Shown here: piece after piece, positions 8,770 through 17,303 of the stretch | Layout: each line of letters starts with the position of its first letter | Position numbering within the stretch: position 1 is the stretch's first letter | Origin: Micromonospora noduli | GTDB lineage: Bacteria > Actinomycetota > Actinomycetes > Mycobacteriales > Micromonosporaceae | Assembly: GCF_003264365.1 (NCBI RefSeq) | Contig: NZ_PYAK01000022.1 | Location: 37,710 to 101,709 of the forward strand | DNA length: 64,000 nucleotides | Direction of reading: 5' to 3' | Position numbers and translations under genes: made by a program | Notes under the pieces: model-generated | Told to the model about the DNA's origin: nothing | What the model saw: the letters and a program-made list of their open reading frames with translations, nothing else | The model's database searches: none

Positions 8770-10049
8770 CCGACTCGGTGATCGACCTCGGCGAGCTGCG
8801 GGACGACAGGAACCCGGAGTCGATGCCCCGCCCACCTCGCGCCCACGGCCGCCCGCTGCGTTGCGCGCTGGTCGTGGTGCTCGCGCTGGTCACGCTCGCC
8901 GCCTCCGCCGTCGCATCGCCCCGCCCGGCCCCCGTGACGCTGCCGGGCCGACCCGGGTCCGACGTCATGATCGATGGTGACCTCCTCCTGGTCATGGAGC
9001 CGGCCAGCACCGACATGCGGCAGGCGCGGCTGGCCGCGTACCGGCTGCCCGACGGCGAGCCCGTCTGGCAGGCGCCGCTGCCGGCGCAGGCCCGGTACTG
9101 GGGGATGATTCCGCTGGCCGGGATGCTGTTGGCCACCGGGTACGAGATCGGCCCGGAGGGTCGGGACACACTCACCGTCGCACTGGACCGGGCGACCGGG
9201 GCGTACCGGTGGCAGCAGCCGGGCACCGTCTCCAAGCTGACCGACGGCAACCTGCTGCTGCGCAGCGGCGGTGAGACCGTACCGTCCAGTCTGCGCGCTG
9301 TGGATCCGTGCTGCGGCACCGTACGCTGGCAGCTCTCCGGCCTGAGCCCCGACATGAGGGTGCGGGACACCGGGCTCGGGGTGGACCGGGTGGTGCTCAA
9401 CCAGTTGGACGGGCCGGTAGAGGTACGCGACGCGATCACGGGCGCGGTGCTGGCCCGCGCCGACCTGCGCCCACCCGACGGCGGTCGGATCGGACTGGAC
9501 CTGACCAAGGACCTGCTGCTGTCCATCGACAGAGGCTCGGGCACTGTCACCGCGTACGAGCTGGACCAGCTCAAGCCCCGCTGGACCCGCGCCAGGGTGC
9601 ACATCGACTTCGCGCTGGACTGTGGCCCCGTCCTGTGTCTGCGCACCGGCAACAACGAACTGCAGGCGCTCGACCCGGCAACCGGCGAGGTGCGCTGGCG
9701 CAGCAGCCAGTGGGGGTGGGCCTGGCCAAGCGGCGACCGGCTGATGGCCAACCTCAGCGGCGTCGGTCCGTCGGAGCAGTACGTCGTGCTCGATGCGCTG
9801 ACCGGCAAGCAACTGGCCGACCTGGGCCGGTGGGAGCTGTACCAACTCGGTGTCGGCGGCCGGCTGGTCGGCATACGCCGGCATCCCGACGGAGGGGTGC
9901 TCGTCGGCGAGCTGGACATCGCCGCCGGAAAGGTGCACATCGTGGACGTGCTGCCCGATGTCACCGGGGGGTGTCAGGCGGTCACCGGCTACCTGGTGTG
10001 CATTGCCACCACAACCGGCTCGTACCAGCTCTGGAAACTCAGGGACTGA
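8766..10049 (+). CDS. Membrane-anchored PQQ-type beta-propeller protein, paralogue 2
   Basis: The 427-residue protein starts at the GTG that overlaps the preceding stop, giving MTDSVIDLGELRDD at the N-terminus. This aligns with IIELGEIRDE of its upstream paralogue. One membrane helix (ALVVVLALVTLAASAVA) is followed by a beta-propeller with blades such as RATGAYRWQQPGT, DPCCGTVRWQLSG and DPATGEVRWRSSQ. Cysteines recur at the same places as in paralogue 1 (DCGPVLCL; CQAVTGYLVC). The two genes look like a tandem duplication under joint translation. The function is unknown. The stop codon abuts that of the convergent peptidase gene with no spacer. Confidence 0.75.
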   Translation: MTDSVIDLGELRDDRNPESMPRPPRAHGRPLRCALVVVLALVTLAASAVASPRPAPVTLPGRPGSDVMIDGDLLLVMEPASTDMRQARLAAYRLPDGEPVWQAPLPAQARYWGMIPLAGMLLATGYEIGPEGRDTLTVALDRATGAYRWQQPGTVSKLTDGNLLLRSGGETVPSSLRAVDPCCGTVRWQLSGLSPDMRVRDTGLGVDRVVLNQLDGPVEVRDAITGAVLARADLRPPDGGRIGLDLTKDLLLSIDRGSGTVTAYELDQLKPRWTRARVHIDFALDCGPVLCLRTGNNELQALDPATGEVRWRSSQWGWAWPSGDRLMANLSGVGPSEQYVVLDALTGKQLADLGRWELYQLGVGGRLVGIRRHPDGGVLVGELDIAAGKVHIVDVLPDVTGGCQAVTGYLVCIATTTGSYQLWKLRD

Positions 10050-11201
10050 TCACCAGTTCGCCTGGGTGGGCGGCGGGGGCAGCGGCACCGACGCGGGTCG
10101 CAGCACGTACGCCACCCCGCCGCTGCCGCGCTGCCAGACCGCCTCGAACCCGTGTCGGGGCACTGTGCGACGGACCGCGTCGTCGTCCGGGGCGTACGGG
10201 TCGTTGAGCACGGGGTCGCCGTCGGCGGTGAAGCCGACCAGCACCATCAGGTGCCCTCCGGTGTCGTACCCGAGCCCCGGCACCTCGTCGGCCCGGAACG
10301 CGGCGGAGACGATCAGGGGGATGCCGGCGGCGACGAACGCCTCCGCCTCGACCAGCGACCGCAGTCGGGTGACGAACGCGTCCACCCCGTGCAGACCGGC
10401 GTACGCGGTGTTGAACGGCCAGTTGCCGGCCCCGGCGTACGCGTGGTCGTAGCAGTGCCGGGCGGCGTGCACCACCACCGGACGCGGACCGGACGGCTCC
10501 ACCCAGGCGTAGCGGTCCGGCGTCGGCTCGGCGCCCCAGTAGGCGAGCACCATCGAGGTGCAGGTGGGGCTGCACCAGGAGTCGCCGCCACCACCCCACT
10601 GCGGGTACTGGCCGGCGTGCAGCCGCTGCGAGTAGCGGGGCACGTCCAGCACCCGACCCCAGGCAGCGGACGGGACGGGCTTCCCCGCGTACCAGTGGTC
10701 GGCCGTCGTGGGGCCGGTGGCGACCGCGCCGATGCTGCGCAGCACCGGGCCGGTCGGGCTGCCGGCGGGCCGGCACAAGGTCACCCGCGCCTGCCAACCG
10801 GTGACCGTCGCTCCGGTCACGATCAGGGTGTCGGTGTCGACCCGGGCGGCACTGTCGCGCTGTCCGGGCAGCGAGGTGCGCCGTACCGTGTGGTCGCCGG
10901 CGGCCCAGCGGGCCAGCCGGTACCAGTCGGTGCGGGGCGCGTCGTCGTGCCAACCGCGCAGGTCGACCTCGATCCAGCAGCCGTCCGGGGTGTCGGCCGT
11001 CCAGGACGGCACCACCTCGGCGACGGCGAAGCCGACAGGTACCGGCGGCGACGTCCAGGTGCCCCGTTCGGCGACGCCGTCGAGGGCGAGCCCTCGGCCG
11101 CTGGCGAGCAGGCCGTCGCCGCTGCCGCTGGTGGTGTCGGCCGGCAGGTGGAAACCCCGGTAGGCGATGTCGCGCCGGGTGGGTGGTGCCGCAGTGGTCA
11201 T
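10050..11201 (-). CDS. C39-like (papain-fold) cysteine peptidase
   Basis: This is a 383-residue protein. The first 185 residues look like a beta-sandwich accessory domain. The C-terminal half carries a C39-like peptidase: the catalytic Cys is probably C210 in DSWCSPTCTSMVLAYWG, the His H317 in GGHLMVLVGF, and the Asn/Asp N333-D334 in VLNDPYAPDD. The family cleaves peptides or leader sequences; this one has no ABC transporter domain and no obvious signal peptide, so its location is uncertain. The ATG at 11199-11201 was chosen because the upstream frame is a shadow of the response-regulator gene. It is divergent from the two-component genes and converges on the propeller operon. Confidence 0.75.
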   Translation of the reverse strand: MTTAAPPTRRDIAYRGFHLPADTTSGSGDGLLASGRGLALDGVAERGTWTSPPVPVGFAVAEVVPSWTADTPDGCWIEVDLRGWHDDAPRTDWYRLARWAAGDHTVRRTSLPGQRDSAARVDTDTLIVTGATVTGWQARVTLCRPAGSPTGPVLRSIGAVATGPTTADHWYAGKPVPSAAWGRVLDVPRYSQRLHAGQYPQWGGGGDSWCSPTCTSMVLAYWGAEPTPDRYAWVEPSGPRPVVVHAARHCYDHAYAGAGNWPFNTAYAGLHGVDAFVTRLRSLVEAEAFVAAGIPLIVSAAFRADEVPGLGYDTGGHLMVLVGFTADGDPVLNDPYAPDDDAVRRTVPRHGFEAVWQRGSGGVAYVLRPASVPLPPPPTQANW

Positions 11202-11342
11202 GCCAGTCCGTCCGTCGTTCGGTGCCGCCGGCCAGCATCGCGTACGCCGCGGTGGCCCGCAACGCCGGCCGGCGCGGACGGCGAGGGACGATGGTTGCCG
11301 GCCGGCACTAGGTTGTCGGTGGTCAGCAGCGAGGAGGCCGGG

Positions 11343-12011
11343 ATGCGGGTACTGGTGGTCGAGGACGAGCGCAACCTCGCCGACGCGATCGCACGCGGGT
11401 TGCGCAAGCGGGGGATGGCTGTCGACGTGGCGTACGACGGCGACGCCGGCCACGAGGCGGCGTTCGTCACCCGGTACGACGTGGTGGTGCTCGACCGCGA
11501 CCTGCCGGGTGTGCACGGTGACCAGATCTGCGCCGACCTGGCGGCCTCCGGCGCGTTGACCCGGGTGCTGATGCTCACCGCCAGCGGCACCGTCGCCGAC
11601 CGGGTGGAGGGGTTGCAGCTCGGCGCGGACGACTACCTGCCCAAACCGTTCGCCTTCGACGAGTTGGTCGCCCGGGTGCAGGCGCTGGGCCGGCGGGCCA
11701 CCCCGGCCGCGCCTCCGGTGCTCGAACTGGCCGACCTGGTGCTCGACCCGGCCCGCCGGGTGGCCACCCGTGCCGGGGTGCCGGTGGACCTCACGAACAA
11801 GGAGTTCGGGGTGCTCTGCGAGCTACTCAAGGCGCGTGGCGCGGTGGTCTCCAGTGAGGAGCTGCTGGAACGGGTCTGGGACGCGAACACCGACCCGTTC
11901 ACCACCATCGTCCGGGTCACCGTGATGACGCTGCGCAAGAAGCTCGGTGACCCGCCGTTGATCGAGACGGTGGTCGGGGCGGGCTATCGCACCGCCGAGG
12001 TAGGCGCATGA
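11343..12011 (+). CDS. OmpR/PhoB-type response regulator
   Basis: A 222-residue regulator. The receiver domain (about 1-115) has the acidic pair ED at 7-8, the phosphorylated Asp in VVVLDRDLPG, the Thr of MLTASG and the Lys of YLPKPF. A winged-helix DNA-binding domain (about 128-218) shows LTNKEFGVLCELLKARG, VSSEELLERVWD and RVTVMTLRKKLG. GAGGAGG five bases before the ATG supports the start. The last four bases (ATGA) overlap the kinase gene. It should bind DNA as a dimer after phosphorylation by the partner kinase. The target genes are unknown, although the divergent peptidase gene shares its upstream region. Confidence 0.92.
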   Translation: MRVLVVEDERNLADAIARGLRKRGMAVDVAYDGDAGHEAAFVTRYDVVVLDRDLPGVHGDQICADLAASGALTRVLMLTASGTVADRVEGLQLGADDYLPKPFAFDELVARVQALGRRATPAAPPVLELADLVLDPARRVATRAGVPVDLTNKEFGVLCELLKARGAVVSSEELLERVWDANTDPFTTIVRVTVMTLRKKLGDPPLIETVVGAGYRTAEVGA

Positions 12012-13183
12012 GCCGCCGGTTGCGACCCACCCTGCGGCTGCGGCTGACAGTGCTCAACGGGGTGCTGCTGATCGGGGCCGGAGCGATCCTGGTGTTGCTG
12101 GCCTGGCTGCTGGTCCGCGACGCGTTGCGCCCCACCGACGAGTTGGTGCCCGGCACGATCGTGCTGCTCTCCGACGGCCGGCAGATGGACGCCGCCGAGT
12201 GGCAGCGACAGTTGGTCGACGCCGCCTCCGGGGAGCTGCTGGCCAAGGGCCTGGTCGCGCTGCTGGCGATCAGCGTGGTCGGGGTGGCCGGCGCGTACGC
12301 GGTGGCCGGTCGGGCGCTGCGCCCACTGCACCAGGTCACGGCGACCGCCCAGCGGCTCGGTGAGGCGACCCTGGACCAGCGGATCGGTTACTCGGGTGCC
12401 GACGACGAGGTGGCCGAGTTGGCCAAGACGTTCGACGCCATGCTGGACCGGATCGCGTCCGCGTTCGAGGCCCAGAAGCGTTTCGTGGCGAACGCCTCGC
12501 ACGAGCTGCGTACCCCGCTCGCCGTGATGCGGACGGAGATCGACGTGACGCTCAGCGACGATGACGCGGACACCGCCGAGTACCGCCGGATGGCGACAGT
12601 GGTTCGCGACGCCTCTGAGCGGGCCAACGGCCTGGTGGACGCGCTGCTGGTGCTGGCCCGTAGCGAGGCGCAGGCCGGGCGGCAGCTGGGCCGGCGTACC
12701 GAGTGTGACCTCGCCGCGGGCACCGCCAACGCACTGTCGGCGATGCGCCGCGAGGTGGAACGGATCGGCCTGCGGGTGCAGACGTCCCTGGAGTCCGCGC
12801 CGGTCGTCGGTGACCCGGGGCTGCTCGACCGGCTGGCCGGAAACCTGATCGAGAACGCGGTTCGCTACAACCACCTGCACGGTCGGCTCTGGGTGCGTAC
12901 CGGCACCGACGGTGACCGATCCTGGCTGGTGGTGGGGAACACCGGTTTCGAGGTGGACCAGGCCGACGTGCCAGGGCTGTTCGAGCCGTTCCGCCGTGGT
13001 GGCCGGGAACGCACCGGAGCCCGTGGCTCCGGCCTGGGGCTGTCCATCGTCCGGGCGGTCTGCACCGCGCACGGCGGCACCGTACGGGTGGTCGCGCAGC
13101 CCGGCGGTGGCCTGGAGGTGACGGTCACCCTGCCGTCGTCGGATGCTCCGGCCGTGCCCGGAACGGTTCCCGCCGCCGGCTGA
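12008..13183 (+). CDS. Sensor histidine kinase partner
   Basis: A 391-residue membrane kinase with TM1 at about 15-38, a short external loop of about 40 residues and TM2 at about 82-101. A HAMP segment follows, then HisKA with the phospho-acceptor H165 in ASHELRTPLAVM. The ATPase domain shows the N box NLIENAVRYN, a G1-type region that is DQADVPGLFEPF (F box) and GSGLGLSIVRAVC (G2). The small external loop means the signal is probably sensed within or close to the membrane. It is translationally coupled to the response regulator. A Pro/Ala-rich tail ends the protein. Confidence 0.92.
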   Translation: MSRRLRPTLRLRLTVLNGVLLIGAGAILVLLAWLLVRDALRPTDELVPGTIVLLSDGRQMDAAEWQRQLVDAASGELLAKGLVALLAISVVGVAGAYAVAGRALRPLHQVTATAQRLGEATLDQRIGYSGADDEVAELAKTFDAMLDRIASAFEAQKRFVANASHELRTPLAVMRTEIDVTLSDDDADTAEYRRMATVVRDASERANGLVDALLVLARSEAQAGRQLGRRTECDLAAGTANALSAMRREVERIGLRVQTSLESAPVVGDPGLLDRLAGNLIENAVRYNHLHGRLWVRTGTDGDRSWLVVGNTGFEVDQADVPGLFEPFRRGGRERTGARGSGLGLSIVRAVCTAHGGTVRVVAQPGGGLEVTVTLPSSDAPAVPGTVPAAG

Positions 13184-13347
13184 CCGGGGTTGCGCGCCCC
13201 GCTCGGCCAATGGCAAGATCGCCGGGTCAGCTCGGAGAGTGAAGGGGGGGTGCGTTGATGTCCATCAGTCAAGGCTCCGCACCCCGGGTCCTCGCAGGCT
13301 GACCCCCGGCGGCGGAGCGTCCCCATCCAAAGATGGAGAGACCACCC

Positions 13348-13752
13348 GTGTATCCACGGATCCGCAACATCAGTTTCGACTGCCACGACACGTACACCCT
13401 GGCCGGCTTCTGGTCGGCGGTGCTCGGCTACGCCCGGCTCCCGGAGGATGTTCCGGGTGACCCGGAAGCTGCCCTGCTGCCGCCGGACGGTGCCACGCCG
13501 AACATGTTCTTCCAAGCGGTGCCCGAGGACAAGGTGACGAAGAACCGGGTCCACATCTGCCTGGAACCGGTCGACCGGACCCGCGACGAGGAAGTCGACC
13601 GGGTACTCGGCCTCGGGGCCAGCATGGTCGTCGACCGGCGGCGCACCGACGGGACGGGCTGGGCGGTTCTCGCCGACCCGGAGGGGAACGAGTTCTGCGT
13701 GGTCCGCAGCGCCGGGGAGCGGATCGACACCACTGTGGAGGACCAAGCATGA
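13348..13752 (+). CDS. VOC (glyoxalase-fold) protein, copy 1
   Basis: A 134-residue single-module vicinal-oxygen-chelate protein. Two beta-alpha-beta-beta-beta halves are seen: IRNISFDCHDTYTLAGFW to the middle, then NRVHICLEPVD to LADPEGNEFCVV. Conserved metal-ligand candidates are the His in FDCHD, the His in RVHICLE and the Glu in GNEFCV. I chose the GTG at 13348 because GGAGAG lies seven bases upstream and the N-terminus then aligns residue for residue with the second copy; an ATG at 13333 is also in frame. The reaction is unknown (the fold covers lyases, dioxygenases and resistance proteins). It is coupled to the next gene by ATGA. Confidence 0.8.
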   Translation: MYPRIRNISFDCHDTYTLAGFWSAVLGYARLPEDVPGDPEAALLPPDGATPNMFFQAVPEDKVTKNRVHICLEPVDRTRDEEVDRVLGLGASMVVDRRRTDGTGWAVLADPEGNEFCVVRSAGERIDTTVEDQA

Positions 13753-14168
13753 GTTCGACGATCCACAACATCAGCATCGACTGTCACGCCACGTACGCCC
13801 TCGCCGGCTTCTGGGCGCAGGTCTTCGACTGCCCACGGCAGCCCGATGACTTCCCCGGCGACCCGGAGGCGATGCTCCTGCCGCCGGGTGGCCCGGAGGT
13901 GCTGTTCATCGCGGTGCCCGAGGGCAAGACGGTGAAGAACCGGCTGCACCTGGACCTGCAACCCGCCGACCGGACCCGGGCCGAGGAGGTCGAGCGACTG
14001 CTCGGCATCGGCGCGACGCTCCTCGCCGACCACGTCGGCCCGACCGGTGGTGGTTGGGTGGTGCTCGCCGACCCGGAGGGCAACGAGTTCTGCGTGCTCG
14101 GCAACGCCGCCGAGCGGGCGGCCGCGGCAGCGGCGCGGGCTGCGGCAGCGGTTTCCGAACCGGCCTGA
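13749..14168 (+). CDS. VOC (glyoxalase-fold) protein, copy 2
   Basis: A 139-residue paralogue of the gene before it, starting at an ATG that overlaps the previous stop by four bases. It keeps the same His/His/Glu positions (IDCHATYALAGFW, NRLHLDLQP, GNEFCVLGN). It adds an Ala-rich C-terminal tail (AAAAARAAAAVSEPA). The two copies may act as a heterodimer, since VOC proteins form active sites at module interfaces; this is inference. Confidence 0.8.
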   Translation: MSSTIHNISIDCHATYALAGFWAQVFDCPRQPDDFPGDPEAMLLPPGGPEVLFIAVPEGKTVKNRLHLDLQPADRTRAEEVERLLGIGATLLADHVGPTGGGWVVLADPEGNEFCVLGNAAERAAAAAARAAAAVSEPA

Positions 14169-14185
14169 CCGTCGACGTACGGCGC

Positions 14186-14219
14186 GGGGCCCCGGCCACC
14201 CGAGGGTGGCCGGGGCCCC
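14186..14219. terminator. Bidirectional terminator between convergent genes
   Basis: A perfect 15-16 bp inverted repeat (14186-14201 with 14204-14219) sits between the VOC operon and the convergent membrane protein gene that ends at 14233. Confidence 0.85.
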
Positions 14220-14232
14220 GGTCTCGTACGGA

Positions 14233-15072
14233 TCAGGACTGCTGCTCGACCTGGCCCCGGATCGCGGTGAACTCGGCCTTCGCCTGGTCCGCGGACTTGA
14301 AGTACATCACCACCATGCCCAGGCTGCCCCGGTCGGTCCAGACGCAGATGCCCAGCGGCACGGTGTCGGCCTTGCCGTCGCCGCAGCGCGCCTCACCGCC
14401 CAGCGGGCCGGCGTCGACGGCCGTCATCTCGCCCACCGTCAGCTGCTTGGACAGGCCGTCCACGTAGGCGTCGAGCTCCTTCTTCGGGTCCGACAGCAGC
14501 CCGGACACGGCCGCGATCATGACGAGGTCCTGCTTGGTCGGGTCGCCGTAGAAGGCGGCGACAGTGCTCGTCTCGTTCCCCGCCGCCGTCTTCATCCCAC
14601 TGACCGCCTGCTCGGCGGCAGTCAGGAGCTCCGGGTTGGTGAGCTTCGGCCGGCCGGCGAGGGTGGCCGGCGCGACCACCCGGGTCTTGCTGGCGTCCAC
14701 GACGGCGCCCACGTCGTCCTTGACGACGAACCAGGTGATCGCCACGCCACCGAGGCAGAGCACCAGCACCGCGGCCAACACGATCAGCACGATCTTGCCG
14801 ACGTTCGACTTCTTCGCCGGGGGAGGGCCGCCGGCCAGGTTCGGGTCACCGTACGGCTGACCCGGCTGCGCGGCCGGGAACCCCGGCTGCGCGGGCGGGA
14901 AACCAGGCTGCGCGGGCGGGAAGCCCGATTGCGCGGGTGGGAAACCACCGGGCTGCTGCGGCTGTCCCTGCTGCTGCGGCGGCGGCCAACCGCCAGGCTG
15001 CTGGCCCGGCTGCTGCGACGGGTCGGGGGAATCGTGCGGCGGGCCGTAGGGATTGGCCGGCGGCTGGGACAT
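14233..15072 (-). CDS. Pro/Gln/Gly-rich single-pass membrane protein
   Basis: A 279-residue protein. Residues 1-85 are a low-complexity cytoplasmic tail with GFPPAQP-type repeats. A membrane helix (VGKIVLIVLAAVLVLCLGGVA) is followed by an external domain of about 165 residues with one Cys pair (ARCGDG, GICVWT). The layout is common among actinobacterial membrane proteins with disordered Pro-rich tails, some of which are kinase substrates or localisation factors. I do not recognise the external domain. A GGAG sequence just upstream of the ATG supports the start. The gene stands alone, preceded by the fadAB terminator. Confidence 0.8.
   Translation of the reverse strand: MSQPPANPYGPPHDSPDPSQQPGQQPGGWPPPQQQGQPQQPGGFPPAQSGFPPAQPGFPPAQPGFPAAQPGQPYGDPNLAGGPPPAKKSNVGKIVLIVLAAVLVLCLGGVAITWFVVKDDVGAVVDASKTRVVAPATLAGRPKLTNPELLTAAEQAVSGMKTAAGNETSTVAAFYGDPTKQDLVMIAAVSGLLSDPKKELDAYVDGLSKQLTVGEMTAVDAGPLGGEARCGDGKADTVPLGICVWTDRGSLGMVVMYFKSADQAKAEFTAIRGQVEQQS
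14862..14945 (-). repeat. Four 21-bp units coding GFP-P/A-AQ-P/S repeats
   Basis: Diverged 21-bp units encode consecutive heptapeptides (GFPPAQS, GFPPAQP, GFPPAQP, GFPAAQP) in the disordered N-terminal tail of the membrane protein. Confidence 0.8.
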
Positions 15073-15178
15073 CAGTCAGCTCCAAGATGGGTGTGCAAAA
15101 CGCGTGATCCTAACCCGGTGCGAAGCGCGCCGTTGCCCCGGCGGAAACCCGCAGCCGGCGATCGACTGATCACAAACG

Positions 15179-15225
15179 GTCGCGGTGGCCGGTCCGCCCA
15201 TGAGGGACGGTCCGACCACCGCGAC
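15179..15225 (-). terminator. Terminator of the fadA-fadB operon
   Basis: A long hairpin, with ten perfect outer base pairs (gtcgcggtgg / ccaccgcgac) and a further imperfect stem, lies 18 bases beyond the fadB stop codon on the minus strand. Confidence 0.7.
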
Positions 15226-15242
15226 GGTGGTACAGGGATCGG

Positions 15243-17303
15243 TCAGGCTGGCAGGCTCGCCGCACCACGCGGCAGGAACCGCTGGCCGGTGACCCGCTCG
15301 GAGGTGCCGGTCCGGTCCAGGTACGGCGTGACGCCACCCAGGTGGAACGGCCAACCGGCACCCAGGATCATGCACAGGTCGATGTCCTGCGCCTCGGCGA
15401 CCACACCCTCGTCCAGCATCAGCCGGATCTCCTGCGCGAGCGCGTCGAGGGCGTTCTGGCGTACCTGCTCGGCGGTCAACGGCTGGTCACCCACCACGAG
15501 CAGCTTGGCGACCTCCTCGTTGACCTGGTCGTCAACCACGATCGGCCGACCCGAGTCGGCGATCCGCTTGAGGTTCTCGCTGACCCCGAACCGGTCCGGG
15601 TACGCGGCGTGCAGGGTGCCGCCCACGTGGTACGCGACGGCCGGCCCGACCAACTGGAGCAGGGCGAGCGGACGCATCGGCAGGCCCAGTGGGTCCAGTG
15701 CGCTGTTCGCCACGTCCAGCGGGGTGCCGGCGTCGACGGCGGCGAAGACGGTGCCCAGGAAGCGGGTGAGCAGCCGGTTCACCACGAACGCCGGAGCGTC
15801 CTTGACCAGCACGCTCGACTTCTTGAGCTGCTTGCCCACCGCGAACGCTGTCGCCAGGGTGACGTCGTCGGTGCGTTCGCCCCGGACGATCTCCAGCAGC
15901 GGCAGCACCGCCACCGGGTTGAAGAAGTGGAAGCCGACCACCCGCTCGGGGTGCTCCAACTCGGCGGCCATCTCGGTGATCGACAGCGAGCTGGTGTTGG
16001 TGGCGAGCACCGCCTCCGGAGAGACGATCTTCTCCAACTCGGCCCAGACCTGCTTCTTGACGCCCAGGTCCTCGAAGACCGCCTCGATGACGAAGTCCGC
16101 GTCGGCGAAGGCGCTCTTGTCGACAGTCCCGCTGACCAGGCCGTACAGCTTGGCGGCGGTGCCCTTGTCCATCCGGCCCTTGGTGACCGCCTTCTCGATC
16201 TGGGTGTGCACGTAGCCGACGCCCTTGTCCACCCGGGACTGGTCGAGGTCGGTCATCACCACTGGCACCTGGAGGCGTCGGGCGAACAGCAGCGCCAGCT
16301 GGCTGGCCATCAGACCCGCGCCGACGATGCCGACCTTGGTGATCGTGCGAGCCAGGCCCTTGTCCGGTGCGCCGGCCGGGCGCTTGGCCCGCCGCTGCAC
16401 CAGGTCGAACGCGTACAGGCCGCTGCGCAGCTCCTCGGAGAAGACCAGGTCCGCGAGGGCCTCGTCCTCGGCGGCGGTGCCGGCGGCGAAGTCACCGTCC
16501 TTCGCCGTCTCCAGCAGGTCGAGCGCCTTGTACGCGGCCGGGACCGCGCCGTGCAGCCGCTGGTTCAGCGTCTCCCGGGCGAAGTAGAGCACGCCCGCCC
16601 ACATGTCCTTGTCGACCTCGGGTCGGGTCACTGTGACCTGGCCCCGGACCACGCCGGCAGCCCACTCCAGGGACCGCTCCAGGAAGTCCGCCGGCTCCAA
16701 CAGGATGTCCGCGATGCCCAGCTCGGCCGCCTGCTTCGGCTTGAGCATCTTGTTCTGCATCAGCGGGTTCTGGATGATCACCTGGGTCGCGGCGGGGATG
16801 CCGATCAGGTTCGGCAGCAACTGGGTGCCGCCCCAGCCGGGTACCAGTCCGAGGGAGACCTCGGGCAGCGCGAGGGCCGCCGCGCCGCCGGAGAGCGTCC
16901 GGTAGTGGCAGTGCAGCGCCAGCTCCAGGCCACCGCCCATCGCCGCGCCGTTGACGAACGCGAAGGTGGGGACACTGCTGTCCTTGAGCCGGGCGAAGAC
17001 CCGGTGGCCGAGCCGGCCGATCTCCAGCGCCTGCGCGCGGTCGGCGAGCTGCGGCAGGCCGACGATGTCCGCGCCCACGCAGAAGATGTACGGCTTGCCG
17101 GTGACCGCGATGAACGCCGGGTCGGCGGCGAGCGCGGCGGTGATCGCCTCGTCCAGGCTGGCCAGCCCACCCGGGCCGAAGGTGTTCGGCTTGGTGTGGT
17201 CGAAGCCGTTGTCCAGCGTGATCAGGGCGGCGGGCCGGTCCAGCCCCGGCACGTTCACCTGGCGCAGCAGCGCCCGGGTGACGACCTCGTTCGGTGCCTT
17301 CAC
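15243..17303 (-). CDS. fadB: Fatty-acid oxidation multifunctional protein (enoyl-CoA hydratase / 3-hydroxyacyl-CoA dehydrogenase)
   Basis: A 686-residue bifunctional enzyme of beta-oxidation. The crotonase domain (about 1-210) has the oxyanion-hole region FCVGADIVGL, NGAAMGGGLELAL and LPEVSLGLVPGWGG, with catalytic Glu candidates E127 and E148. The dehydrogenase part begins near 323 with the NAD-binding VGIVGAGLMASQLA. The active-site His is in VGFHFFNPVAVLPLLEIV, and two C-terminal HAD helical domains follow. The GTG at 17303 overlaps the thiolase stop (GTGA), so the start is well fixed; a longer in-frame extension is a shadow of the thiolase gene. Together the two genes hydrate, oxidise and thiolyse acyl-CoA in the cytoplasm. 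Confidence 0.93.
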   Translation of the reverse strand: MKAPNEVVTRALLRQVNVPGLDRPAALITLDNGFDHTKPNTFGPGGLASLDEAITAALAADPAFIAVTGKPYIFCVGADIVGLPQLADRAQALEIGRLGHRVFARLKDSSVPTFAFVNGAAMGGGLELALHCHYRTLSGGAAALALPEVSLGLVPGWGGTQLLPNLIGIPAATQVIIQNPLMQNKMLKPKQAAELGIADILLEPADFLERSLEWAAGVVRGQVTVTRPEVDKDMWAGVLYFARETLNQRLHGAVPAAYKALDLLETAKDGDFAAGTAAEDEALADLVFSEELRSGLYAFDLVQRRAKRPAGAPDKGLARTITKVGIVGAGLMASQLALLFARRLQVPVVMTDLDQSRVDKGVGYVHTQIEKAVTKGRMDKGTAAKLYGLVSGTVDKSAFADADFVIEAVFEDLGVKKQVWAELEKIVSPEAVLATNTSSLSITEMAAELEHPERVVGFHFFNPVAVLPLLEIVRGERTDDVTLATAFAVGKQLKKSSVLVKDAPAFVVNRLLTRFLGTVFAAVDAGTPLDVANSALDPLGLPMRPLALLQLVGPAVAYHVGGTLHAAYPDRFGVSENLKRIADSGRPIVVDDQVNEEVAKLLVVGDQPLTAEQVRQNALDALAQEIRLMLDEGVVAEAQDIDLCMILGAGWPFHLGGVTPYLDRTGTSERVTGQRFLPRGAASLPA

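Noticed and set aside
8082..9964. Two overlapping long minus-strand frames (618 and 624 residues)
   Set aside because: Both run antisense to the propeller pair. Two frames cannot both be real and neither has domain signs.
10152..11342. N-terminal extension of the response-regulator frame
   Set aside because: The frame is open upstream to 10152, but the sequence before 11343 is antisense to the peptidase gene. The ATG at 11343 has a strong GAGGAGG.
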